Under the pieces are notes generated by a model, which was not told the origin of the DNA, searched no databases, and worked only from the letters and a program-made list of their open reading frames with translations. Below are positions 1 through 7,068 of a stretch of 64,000 nucleotides of DNA, in pieces. How positions within the stretch are numbered: the stretch's first letter is position 1; each line of letters begins with the position of its first letter. The stretch comes from Aliirhizobium wenxiniae (GTDB lineage Bacteria > Pseudomonadota > Alphaproteobacteria > Rhizobiales > Rhizobiaceae), in the NCBI RefSeq assembly GCF_014201355.1, contig NZ_JACHEG010000006.1, forward strand, positions 49,905 to 113,904, written 5' to 3'. The translations under genes and the position numbers were made by a program.

Positions 1-108
1 GTTTCCACCGCCGTTTCCACCGCCGTTTCCACCGCCGTTTCCACCGCCGTTTCCACCGCCGTTTCCACCGCCGTTTCCACCGCCGTTTCCACCGCCGTTT
101 CCACCGCC
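1..108. repeat. 12-bp tandem repeat array, nine perfect units, cut by the window edge
   Basis: The unit gtttccaccgcc is repeated nine times without a mismatch and runs off the left end. Read on the minus strand each unit encodes Gly-Gly-Gly-Asn, so the array is the coding sequence of a glycine-rich repeat in the gene that starts at 225. Perfect identity between units suggests recent slippage expansion. Confidence 0.95.
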
Positions 109-225
109 ACCCCTCGCAAGTCCTGGGCTAGCCGTCGCAACAGTCTCGAGCGCGATGAGGCTGGCTGGTCGCGCAGCAGTATGCAAAAAAGCCATTGCTG
201 CCATGAGCGATCTGCGTGAAATCAT
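1..225 (-). CDS. Exported glycine-rich repeat protein, N-terminal 75 residues only
   Basis: An open frame starts at the ATG at 225-223, preceded by TGGAGTG as Shine-Dalgarno about 7 bases upstream, and leaves the window at base 1. The first residues contain SRRSLM followed by a mildly hydrophobic Ala/Met/Leu stretch, which looks like a secretory (possibly Tat-type) signal. After about residue 38 the protein becomes a pure (GGGN)n repeat. The frame has no stop, the start and leader are sensible, and the repeat fits a flexible cell-surface or secreted protein. The function is unknown and the C-terminal part is outside the window. Confidence 0.6.
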   Translation of the reverse strand, partial: MISRRSLMAAMAFLHTAARPASLIALETVATASPGLARGGGGNGGGNGGGNGGGNGGGNGGGNGGGNGGGNGGGN

Positions 226-365
226 CGGTCACTCCATCTCAGTCTACTTCCCGCTCGCTTGTCGATGATTATGGGCGTGGCTCTGTTCCCCTTTTCACAT
301 GGAAAGTTTCTCGTCGCTCGAACAAAGTCGTTGCTTCCCTGTTCGAGAGTGCAGTGCCTTGAGGA

Positions 366-692
366 TCAGTGTATGGTCGAGTTCGCGTTCTCATACTCTG
401 ATGGGATCGCTTGAATGGTGAACTCGCAGGCAAGTTCCACGGCCTTAACCATCGAGCAGCCCTCGGCGTCGTGAGGCACACGCTCGAAGAATTCTAAGAT
501 TTCAGTGAGCTTCTGGGCTGAGGTGGCCCATCGTCCTCGTGCTTGAGGATCGAGCATGTAGAAGCTGCGATTAACCTCATTTTTGAGCCCCGCGAAAAGT
601 AACTGTCTTTGCTGATAAGAGAGACAGGTAAGGGCCGTCCGCTTTGCATTTTCCAGCTGCACTTCCGTTTCTCCCCTGTAGACCATCTGCAT
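366..692 (-). CDS. Hypothetical protein, about 108 aa
   Basis: The C-terminal half of a long minus-strand frame looks like a real soluble helical protein (mixed charged residues, one Trp, no low complexity), whereas the part upstream of 692 merely overlaps the neighbouring stress gene in another frame. ATG 692 is the first reasonable start; ATG 686 is two codons further on. No clear Shine-Dalgarno is seen. I recognise no family. It lies downstream of, and in the same direction as, the stress operon, but a hairpin at 840-861 separates them. Confidence 0.4.
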   Translation of the reverse strand: MQMVYRGETEVQLENAKRTALTCLSYQQRQLLFAGLKNEVNRSFYMLDPQARGRWATSAQKLTEILEFFERVPHDAEGCSMVKAVELACEFTIQAIPSEYENANSTIH

Positions 693-839
693 CTTAGCAA
701 AGGTATCGGTGTTCGATAACCGACCAACGTCTGAGCTAGGATAGCTGATGTGCCCATACCGCCTACATAGGTAATTGGTCTTCGAATATGTCGCACTGCC
801 GACGTTGTACGAGATGAGATCAGCTGTCGGGCGGCGAAA

Positions 840-861
840 GGGGCGCCTCTTCAGGCGCCCC
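840..861 (-). terminator. Rho-independent-type hairpin after the 17M-like stress gene
   Basis: GGGGCGCC (840-847) and GGCGCCCC (854-861) form a perfect 8-bp stem with a 6-base loop. It lies 10 bases past the stop codon of the gene ending at 871, and on the minus strand it is followed by TTTC. Confidence 0.7.
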
Positions 862-870
862 TCAGCTGAG

Positions 871-1470
871 TCAGATACCGCCACGGCGGTAGCGAAGCCT
901 TTCCTGTTCAACCTGTTGGGCGTCGTAAGGGTCGAGCGTTTCGTCGAACCTTGTCCAGCCTTGCTGTTCATACGAAACGCGACGTTCTGCAGGATCGACC
1001 CAGTTGGAGCGTTTAAGGATAGCTTCAGCTTCCGGCGCCAGAGCGTCCTCCACCTTGGCAGTCACAAGTGTGCCACCGCGACGGACGCCTTCTGCATAGA
1101 AATGCGCATCGCGTTCCGAGACGCCGGAGCTCGTCAGCCCACCGATAATACCGCCGGCAGCCCCACCAGCAACTGCGCCGGCTGCAGCACCGGCCGCCGT
1201 CGCGGCAAGCCAACCTGCTGCGACAACCGGGCCAACACCTGGGATTGCCATCAGACCGAGACCGGTGAGCAGGCCACCCGCGCCACCGACGACCGCGCCG
1301 ATCCCGGCGCCGGTTCCTGCTCCTTCTGCGGCGTTGGAGTCGCCATGCCGCCGATCCGCGTTGTTCGAAACAATGCTGATATCTTTGGACCGCACGCCCG
1401 CGGTTTCCAGCTCGCCAACCGCGGCGCTGGCATCGGCATAATCGTCAAAAAGTCCAGTAACAGTTCTCAT
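871..1470 (-). CDS. General stress protein 17M-like domain protein with glycine-zipper core
   Basis: The N-terminal 45 residues (starting MRTVTGLFDDYADA) match the fold of the general stress protein 17M/YflT family, which detects or accompanies stress in many soil bacteria. The middle (about residues 50-115) is an Ala/Gly-rich hydrophobic glycine-zipper region likely to insert in or lie against membrane. The tail is charged and Arg/Gln rich. The start at 1470 is chosen because AGGGAGA lies 6 bases upstream; an upstream in-frame ATG at 1503 has none and would overlap the preceding gene. The upstream gene ends 16 bases before, so the two probably form an operon. Biochemical role unknown. Confidence 0.8.
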   Translation of the reverse strand: MRTVTGLFDDYADASAAVGELETAGVRSKDISIVSNNADRRHGDSNAAEGAGTGAGIGAVVGGAGGLLTGLGLMAIPGVGPVVAAGWLAATAAGAAAGAVAGGAAGGIIGGLTSSGVSERDAHFYAEGVRRGGTLVTAKVEDALAPEAEAILKRSNWVDPAERRVSYEQQGWTRFDETLDPYDAQQVEQERLRYRRGGI

Positions 1471-1486
1471 CGATAGTCTCCCTTCG

Positions 1487-1804
1487 CTACTTGGCGACGA
1501 CATTGCCTTGGTAGTCGAGTGCGATTGAAACGCTCTTGCCGTCTTTCATGCCGGCGGCATTCCAGATGCCCTTGTCATCCTTTTTAAGATCCTTGACGCC
1601 GGTGTAGCCGGCCTCTTCGATCCGTTCCTTGGCTTGGTCTTCTGTAAAGCTGTTGGCGCCTTCTACAGGAGCTGTCGGGTTCTTGGTGTCGGGCGTAGCG
1701 ACAGCAGGCGTGTTCCCCTCGCTATTGGCTGCAGGCGCGGTCTGCGAGAATGCTGACAGAGCTGAAACGGAGACAAAGGTGGCGGTCAGAATAAGTCTAC
1801 GCAT
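1487..1804 (-). CDS. Secreted PepSY-like small protein
   Basis: The 105-residue product has a classic Sec signal peptide (residues 1-21, cleavage near AFSQ). A Pro/Asn/Thr-rich linker follows, then a C-terminal domain of about 55 residues with the pattern DQAKERIEEAGYTGV and a final beta-hairpin (SIALDYQGNVV) that resembles PepSY-type modules. Such periplasmic proteins are common in rhizobia and usually of unknown role; some PepSY domains inhibit proteases. AGGAGG sits 5 bases before the start. It is probably co-transcribed with the 17M-like stress gene downstream. Confidence 0.75.
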   Translation of the reverse strand: MRRLILTATFVSVSALSAFSQTAPAANSEGNTPAVATPDTKNPTAPVEGANSFTEDQAKERIEEAGYTGVKDLKKDDKGIWNAAGMKDGKSVSIALDYQGNVVAK

Positions 1805-1938
1805 GGTTTCCTCCTAGCTCGGATCTTCATCGATGAGATCCGAAGTGGTAAAATTCCTTGATGTTACGATAGTTCCAGCGTCGGACTTAAGGCCGAAGCT
1901 GTGGGAGAAGCCGCGGCCGCGAAGCAGCCAGGTGCCTT

Positions 1939-2436
1939 TCACGGTGCGCGGCACGTTACCGGCCTGCGCCCATACGCCAGACTTGTGGCATCGCACGGTT
2001 GCGGTAACACCACGTTACTGTCTGTGGTGCTCTTTACCGGCTTTTCGCCTGGCACATGGGACATGCTGCGTGTCCTGCTCTGAAGTTCATCACCCTTCAC
2101 GCGAGTCTTTGTCTGCGACTTACTAAAGGTGCCCTTATCCATCGCCTGCGCTCTGGATTGCGCGCGCAACTGTTTCGGGTTTTCGTTCACCTTCGTCTGG
2201 CTTTTCGACTTGCCGTCGGCGGCGGCAGCACTCGAGCCTGAACCGATCGAGGCTGTCGTACCACTGTCTGTCTGGCAGGCACCCGCTGTGCCAACTGTGC
2301 TGGCGGAGGTTCCGCCTGCGGCGCCGCTGCCAGCAGAACCCACAGTGCCCGCGGCACTACAATCTTGTGCGAGTACCGGCGTGGAGAACACCGAGGCGAG
2401 CAGGGCGATAACTCCCATCGTGATCATTTTAGGCAT
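1939..2436 (-). CDS. Secreted Ser/Gly/Thr-rich protein with basic C-terminal half
   Basis: 165 residues with a Sec signal (residues 1-23, ending PVLAQ). A Gly/Ala/Ser/Thr stretch (about 25-75) containing GTVGSAGSG and STVGTAG motifs follows, then a Lys/Gln/Arg-rich segment (about 76-130). Two Cys flank the low-complexity part. It is the third of three consecutive minus-strand genes for secreted low-complexity proteins, 13 bases after the previous stop, so it is likely in one transcript with them. I recognise no domain. Function unknown; a periplasmic or extracellular location is inferred from the signal. Confidence 0.65.
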   Translation of the reverse strand: MPKMITMGVIALLASVFSTPVLAQDCSAAGTVGSAGSGAAGGTSASTVGTAGACQTDSGTTASIGSGSSAAAADGKSKSQTKVNENPKQLRAQSRAQAMDKGTFSKSQTKTRVKGDELQSRTRSMSHVPGEKPVKSTTDSNVVLPQPCDATSLAYGRRPVTCRAP

Positions 2437-2449
2437 AATGATTTCTCCT

Positions 2450-2839
2450 CTATTTCGTGGGTTTCATGACGTCGCAGGTCCCGTCGGAGCGGCGAGTGAT
2501 GATGGTCCCGTCAGGACGGGTGACGCTCGCTGTCGAAAAAGATTGCGTACCAGCCGTGCCGGTCGTCGACGAACCCGCGCTTGAGGATGTTGAGCTATTG
2601 CCTGACTGTACTGTTGTCGTCGTGCCGCCGATCGTCGTCGAAGACGACACGCCACCGCCGCCAGCAGTAACTGATGTCGATGACCTATTTCCCGCCGAGC
2701 TGCCGCTTTCAATGACGCTACACGTAGTACCGTCGTTGAGCTTGATGGTTTCGTTGGCCAAAGCCGCACCGGCGATCAGTATCGCGAAAATCAGCGGCAG
2801 GGCGAAGGCGCTCTTATGTGAGAATGATGCCGAGGTCAT
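2450..2839 (-). CDS. Secreted Ser/Thr/Gly-rich protein
   Basis: 129 residues. The start at 2839 follows AGGAGG by 7 bases; a start 16 codons upstream has no such site. A signal or anchor segment spans about residues 8-29 (ALPLIFAILIAGAALA). The mature part begins ETIKLNDGTTCSV, has a Ser/Thr/Gly low-complexity centre, and ends with a second motif RPDGTIITRRSDGTCDV. The two motifs look like repeats of one small Cys-containing beta unit. Sits between two other secreted low-complexity genes in the same direction. Function unknown. Confidence 0.65.
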   Translation of the reverse strand: MTSASFSHKSAFALPLIFAILIAGAALANETIKLNDGTTCSVIESGSSAGNRSSTSVTAGGGGVSSSTTIGGTTTTVQSGNSSTSSSAGSSTTGTAGTQSFSTASVTRPDGTIITRRSDGTCDVMKPTK

Positions 2840-2893
2840 ACCCGGTCCTCCTGAAGAGAGAACGGAAGCGCTATGGCTTCCGCCCATTGATGA

Positions 2894-3340
2894 TTAGCAG
2901 GAACTGCCGTCCTTTTTGGCTTGGCCAGGAGGGCACCCTTTTTTGCCTTTGCCATGATCGTCGCCGGATGCTCCCGCCGAACTCCCGCCAGTACCGACCG
3001 AGCTTGAGGACTGGCCGCCGCCAGCCGAGGTGCCACCAGTTCCGAGCGTGGACGCCGAACCAGATCCACTACCTGATCCCGCAGCCGAACCGCCGGTTCC
3101 GACAGAACTGCTAGACTGCCCGTCACTGGCAGACGTGCCACCGGTACCAAGCGTCGAGGCGGAGCCCGAACCGCTGCCGGAGCCTGCGGCCGAACCGCCG
3201 GTGCCCACGGAGCTGCTGGAGGTGCCGCCACCCGCTGAAGTGCCCCCGGTACCGACCGTGCTGCTGGTCTGGGCATAAGCCGACAGGGCTGTACCTGTGA
3301 GAAGTGCTGCGGCCAACGCCGCACGTATTGCGATATTCAT
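2894..3340 (-). CDS. Secreted Gly/Ser/Thr repeat protein with CPPGQAKK tail
   Basis: 148 residues. ATG 3340 is chosen because AAGGAG precedes it at normal spacing; the ATG two codons upstream abuts that site. Residues 1-23 are a Sec signal (ending SAYAQ). Residues 41-110 are two copies of a 35-residue repeat with SVGTGGSAAGSGSG and STLGTGGTSA, and a third partial copy begins at 111. The C-terminus is basic with GCPPGQAKK and a final Cys, a tail seen in several rhizobial exported proteins including RcnB-like ones. First gene of the three-gene secreted set, with an EcfG-type promoter candidate at 3403-3427. Confidence 0.7.
   Translation of the reverse strand: MNIAIRAALAAALLTGTALSAYAQTSSTVGTGGTSAGGGTSSSSVGTGGSAAGSGSGSGSASTLGTGGTSASDGQSSSSVGTGGSAAGSGSGSGSASTLGTGGTSAGGGQSSSSVGTGGSSAGASGDDHGKGKKGCPPGQAKKDGSSC
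3011..3220 (-). repeat. 105-bp coding repeat, two full copies
   Basis: Two consecutive 105-bp units encode the 35-residue repeats at residues 41-75 and 76-110 of the secreted protein. The units differ at the DNA level mostly at synonymous positions, so they are older than the 12-bp array at the window start. Confidence 0.75.
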
Positions 3341-3402
3341 GCTCATCTCCTTGGTTTTCCTCCAGATTCTGACGTACATCGCGTTCTCGAAGCTGTTTGG
3401 GA

Positions 3403-3427
3403 AACAGGAAATAGAGACTGTTGTTCC
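3403..3427 (-). promoter_or_regulatory. EcfG/RpoE2-type promoter candidate
   Basis: On the minus strand GGAAC (3427-3423), a 16-base spacer and TGTT (3406-3403) match the general-stress sigma consensus GGAAC-N16/17-cGTT with one mismatch. The site lies about 60 bases upstream of the start at 3340. Confidence 0.5.
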
Positions 3428-4098
3428 TACTCTGGGCCGTCAGTCGGACCGACGGTGAGACCTTAGGCCCAGCTGTACTGACCAACGTCCGAACGAAATT
3501 ATGCTCCTGAAAACGGTGTAATTGGGAGTTCGTCGGAGCCGTAATCTCAAGCATCCAATCAATGAATTCTGCCAATGTTAGATTCCGGCACCACCAGTCC
3601 TCAGGACGCCCCAGGAAGTTCTGCAACTGTGTCTGCGCGACGAATACCATCCGGAAGCGTTTTTATCGGATGGTAGGCCAGCTAGGGTCCTTTGGAGGAT
3701 ACCGGATACGCGGATCCGCTATCCTTTTAAGGTCGCCGGCCTGTGATAGCCCTGACCATAGGGATTTTGGATTTGGTTTAGCGTGAGCGATCGACTCGAT
3801 GCTAGCGCAAAAGCGAGATTCTAGCCCGGAATACGGGAGACGGACTATCGTCGGCGCAATAGCCACTTGCTCCCTTCCAAAATATGACGGATGGGAAAAG
3901 TTACCGCGAGGTCGTGAACGAAGCGGATCTCAGTTTGCGCTCGCGTCGCAAGTTTGCGGAGGCTCGTAGAATGTCGATATCGGTACTCTGCAATCAGCGA
4001 TCCAACCCTGTGGTAGTTGCTCGACGGCGAGGTTTGTGTATTAGCGAAGATAAAGGCACGTGAAGCGTCTGCCTCACATGCCCTAGGTCGCTTACTAG
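3428..4098. other. Gene-poor stretch
   Basis: No open frame here has a convincing start, Shine-Dalgarno and protein-like composition. It lies between two minus-strand stress/envelope genes. I see no RNA gene or repeat in it. Confidence 0.6.
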
Positions 4099-4350
4099 TT
4101 AGCAGCGGTCGACATAGCGGCGTCCATATTGGTCGCGGTAGTAGCAGCGGCCAGGCTGCTCTGCGACCCTGCCGATCAAAGCGCCCGAGACACCGCCAAT
4201 TGCGGCGCCGACGGCGGCGCCGCGGACGTTGCCGGTGGCGACGCCGCCAATGACAGCACCTGTTGCCGCTCCAACCCCCGCCCCTTGTTCGGTTGCCGTG
4301 CAGGCTGCAAGAGATGCTGCCATAAGGCTGATGATTACGATGCGTTCCAT
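4099..4350 (-). CDS. Glycine-zipper lipoprotein
   Basis: 83 residues. The start at 4350 follows GGGAGGAT by 5 bases. The N-terminus is a lipoprotein signal with lipobox LAAC (lipidated Cys at residue 17). Residues about 22-62 are a glycine-zipper of alternating GxxxG motifs (GAGVGAATGAVIGG and a second copy), as in outer-membrane-associated proteins of the SlyB/OsmB type. The tail has aromatic residues and two Cys. It probably sits in the outer membrane or periplasm and supports envelope integrity under stress; that role is inferred from family resemblance. Confidence 0.8.
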   Translation of the reverse strand: MERIVIISLMAASLAACTATEQGAGVGAATGAVIGGVATGNVRGAAVGAAIGGVSGALIGRVAEQPGRCYYRDQYGRRYVDRC

Positions 4351-4740
4351 GGATATCCTCCCTGTTGAACCCACCACGCCTGTCCCAGTCCTCGATTGGG
4401 GGGCAGTGCCGATGCACTTGGACATATGTTGCGGCAGGACTCAAAGTCCATTCCCGCTGGACTTTTGGCCCGAAAGCTCAACCGAACGGGCGACAAGCGA
4501 TGGCAAAGGTCTGGAGGATGAATCGAAGCAATTCCAACGCGGCCTTGTCGATAGAACGAGAGAAAAGCGAAACTTTTCAACAAGGCGACCGGGCTCGCCG
4601 AAACCTTGGCTTTCCAACGGGGTCCTCGTAGATCGCTCTTGCGGTATCGCAGCGTGAGGGTGGGACTGAAGTCCTAGTCTGGAACGAGCTGTGAGCGTCG
4701 CACGTTCAAGGTAAAGGAGGTTGGGACCAGGAGCAACGTT
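4351..4740. other. Intergenic region before the DUF982 gene
   Basis: No convincing gene. It carries the promoter candidate at 4681-4706 and the AAAGGAGG ribosome site of the downstream gene. Confidence 0.6.
4681..4706 (+). promoter_or_regulatory. EcfG/RpoE2-type promoter, perfect core match
   Basis: GGAAC (4681-4685), a 17-base spacer and CGTT (4703-4706) match the consensus exactly, 35 bases upstream of the DUF982 start at 4741. DUF982 genes are commonly stress-induced in rhizobia, which supports function. Confidence 0.7.
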
Positions 4741-4986
4741 ATGCGAAACGACCTTTGGGAAGCCACTTATGAGATCAGCCTTGATTGTGGCGACCACTTC
4801 AAACGCGTTGGCAATAGCCGTGAAGCCTTGGAAGTCTTGATGACCTGCTGGCCCAAACCCGCCGGGAAGAATTTCAAGGTCGCGAAAAGAGCTTGCCTCG
4901 GTGCGCTTAGGGGCAACGTCAGCTCTGTGGTCGCGGCCCAAGCGTTTCTGAATGCGGCGAAAGAAGTTGGGTTGCTAACACCTTAA
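4741..4986 (+). CDS. DUF982 family protein
   Basis: 81 residues of the DUF982 family, small soluble proteins found almost only in Rhizobiales. Family features visible are the early acidic/aromatic segment, WP in the middle (CWPKPAGK), a central KACLGALRG-like helix and the terminal FLNAAKEVGLL helix. The length is normal. A strong AAAGGAGG lies upstream, though rather far (about 17 bases), with a second AGGAG closer to the start. An EcfG-type promoter precedes it. The molecular function of DUF982 is unknown. A second, broken DUF982 gene is at 45598-45890. Confidence 0.85.
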   Translation: MRNDLWEATYEISLDCGDHFKRVGNSREALEVLMTCWPKPAGKNFKVAKRACLGALRGNVSSVVAAQAFLNAAKEVGLLTP

Positions 4987-5108
4987 GCGACCGGGCCAGA
5001 ACCATGATGAAGCACTGATGAAGGGCCTGCCGATGTCGGACTTTTGGCCTAGGAACAAACCGGTCTCTATCGACATTTTGGATAGCGAATCCATGAGGTT
5101 GATGTCCG

Positions 5109-5756
5109 ATGCGCGAACTACTAACAGGTCTCGTTTTAGTTTCTTGTCTCCTGCCGATTGCAGCGGCTGGGATGCGAGTGTCTTCCCATCTGGCGGCACC
5201 TATTGCTCCGCATCGATTTACGGATATTTTTGGCGAGCCACTGTGGTCACCCGAGGTACGGAGGGTTGATCCCAGCTTGCAGGCTTACGATAGGCTTCCC
5301 GCTGCGTTGCCCGAGAACACGCTCGTGGCCGAAGCGAAGTCCGAGCAGCGCGTGAATGTACCGCTAAGCTCCACGAACAAACACGGTGTGATCGGGACGC
5401 AGGTTGCTTTCCTGTCCGAAACGCTGTCTGCCAAGGCGCAGGAGTGGTGTAGTGCTCGGTACCGCTCATATAATGCTGCCGACAACACGTATCAGCCATA
5501 TGGTCGCGGGCCGCGGCGCGCCTGTGCCGCTCCGATCGAAGCGGCCTCAGTCCCCATTCAGGAGGTCGCCGACGGCGGTGCGAGCGAGCCAAGCGTGAAC
5601 GAGCGGTGGTGCATGGAGCGATACACCTCATATCGGATCGAGGACAACACGTACCAACCTTTTTCGGGTGGCAGGAAGGTATGCTCCGGGCCGATATCGC
5701 AGTCAGCAAACAACTCGATCAAGAGTGCTGCGGACGCTACTGTTGCCCAGTTCTAA
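5109..5756 (+). CDS. Exported protein with two BA14K domains
   Basis: 215 residues. An N-terminal signal (residues 1-20, LLTGLVLVSCLLPIAAAG) is followed by about 90 residues without a recognisable fold. Two BA14K-type motifs follow: WCSARYRSYNAADNTYQPY near residue 112 and WCMERYTSYRIEDNTYQPF near residue 166, each ending with a conserved Cys. BA14K proteins, named after the immunoreactive Brucella abortus 14-kDa protein, are periplasmic or surface proteins with lectin-like activity reported for the Brucella member. Usually there is a single domain, so the tandem pair is unusual. GAGG lies about 10 bases before the start. Confidence 0.85.
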   Translation: MRELLTGLVLVSCLLPIAAAGMRVSSHLAAPIAPHRFTDIFGEPLWSPEVRRVDPSLQAYDRLPAALPENTLVAEAKSEQRVNVPLSSTNKHGVIGTQVAFLSETLSAKAQEWCSARYRSYNAADNTYQPYGRGPRRACAAPIEAASVPIQEVADGGASEPSVNERWCMERYTSYRIEDNTYQPFSGGRKVCSGPISQSANNSIKSAADATVAQF

Positions 5757-6323
5757 ACTCTCGCGGCTCGCTGGAACCGGGGATACAGGAACTCGGGCCG
5801 TCACGACGCGAGTTTTTTCTCAACGGTGAATTCGTCAGATGCCCACCAAAACGAATGCTCGAGCCGTACCCGCACGGAAGGCGATGGCGAGCAGGCAGCC
5901 AATGGATTCCGCTCGGAGTATTTTCGTGAAATGCCCGCAGAGAAACGGGCCTATGGAACATCTCGCATAATTATTTGACTTTGCAGCCGCCGACGCAATT
6001 GCGGACCTGCTAAATCTTGTACTGGAACCTCCGCGTACATGCTGCGGGACGGTAAGATCTTTCGAGCTGGTTCTTATTTCGACTTTTATGATCTGCGGCA
6101 GCAATTGAGTGCGTAATACAGCTCGCCTGGGGAATTGCTCCAAAGGCGGACAGCTGGCGCGGACACACCCCCTCTGGCCGCGCCAGCTCCAGGTTCAAGT
6201 CTCAGCTGTTTCACGGGGATCCTGAAGGTCAGGAGATCGAAGATCATTTAGGATGCGCCTGTGCCAAAGGTACAGAAACGGCCAGAGGGTATCCACGAGC
6301 ATAAAGCTCAATCCGATCAATCG
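5757..6323. other. Gene-poor stretch between the BA14K gene and the ku remnant
   Basis: No frame with convincing start and composition was found. It is AT-richer than the flanks in places (around 5950-6060), consistent with non-coding or decayed sequence. Confidence 0.55.
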
Positions 6324-6877
6324 TTACGCTGGCCGCTTTACTTCGTCGCCAAATCGCAACGAACAGAGGACAATGCCGTCGTCGCGCGGTTCGAGGACGA
6401 CGGCCCGCTCCCTCCGACCGATCACCAGCTTCGAAATACCGACGGCCTTGTCGGCCTTCATGGCATCTCGTATCACTGCGAAGCCTCATGCCCGACCGGA
6501 TCGTCTGGCATGAGGTAGTGCGGTTTTTCCAGATAGACCCACTCGATGCTGTCGGCTGATGCGAACGTCTTGATGTCGATTGTCTTCACGGTGTCGAGCG
6601 CCACGGCATCGAGATCGTCGTCGGTCAGTATGACGTAGTCGTTTTCGCCGCGAGCATAACCCTTGGCCTCATTGTCGTCCTTCACCGGCTTGCCCGTCAC
6701 GGAATCGATATACTGCGAGACGACGCGGTTACCGGTCTCTTTGTTCAAGGCATGAAATCGCACCTTTTCCGCTTCCGACGTCGCTGGCATCATCGACACC
6801 GGGCAAGTGACGAGCGACAGTTTCAGATAGCCTTTCCAATACCTGCCAGCACCTGTGTTGGCATTGGCGGCTGCGTT
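6324..6877 (-). pseudogene. ku: Ku (non-homologous end-joining) gene remnant, frameshifted and truncated
   Basis: The minus strand encodes the bacterial Ku N-terminal core beginning YWKGYLKLSLVTCPV and continuing VRFHALNKETGNRVVSQY, ENDYVILTDDDL and PHYLMPDDPVGHEA, nearly canonical. Near 6483 a single base is missing. In the next frame the protein resumes as FAVIRDAMKADKAVGISKL and VIGRRERAVVLEPRDDG before a TAA at 6326-6324. Intact Ku is about 260-290 residues; only about 180 are left and the C-terminal half is gone. No good start codon precedes the YWKGY motif. A piece upstream (about 6885-6977, PNDLLAALRESA) might be the tail of another ku copy, but that is a guess. Confidence 0.85.
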
Positions 6878-7068
6878 TCGGTTTGTCGTCCTTGGTATTG
6901 CCAAGACGTGCGCTTTCGCGCAGTGCCGCGAGCAGGTCGTTCGGCTTGGACACATGCAGTAGACATAAAGACTGCAAACCTGATGAGCAGGTCGACGGTT
7001 ATTGCTTCAAGAGCAAGTTCGCTTTGTGCCAAACCCCGACGCCAATTGAGCTGCTGGAGCCGTTCCAA

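Noticed and set aside
1..108. CRISPR array
   Set aside because: The repeats are 12 bp, directly adjacent and without spacers; they are coding repeats.
5794..6143. Minus-strand open frames beyond the BA14K gene
   Set aside because: Arg/Ser-rich shadow-like composition and no start signal.
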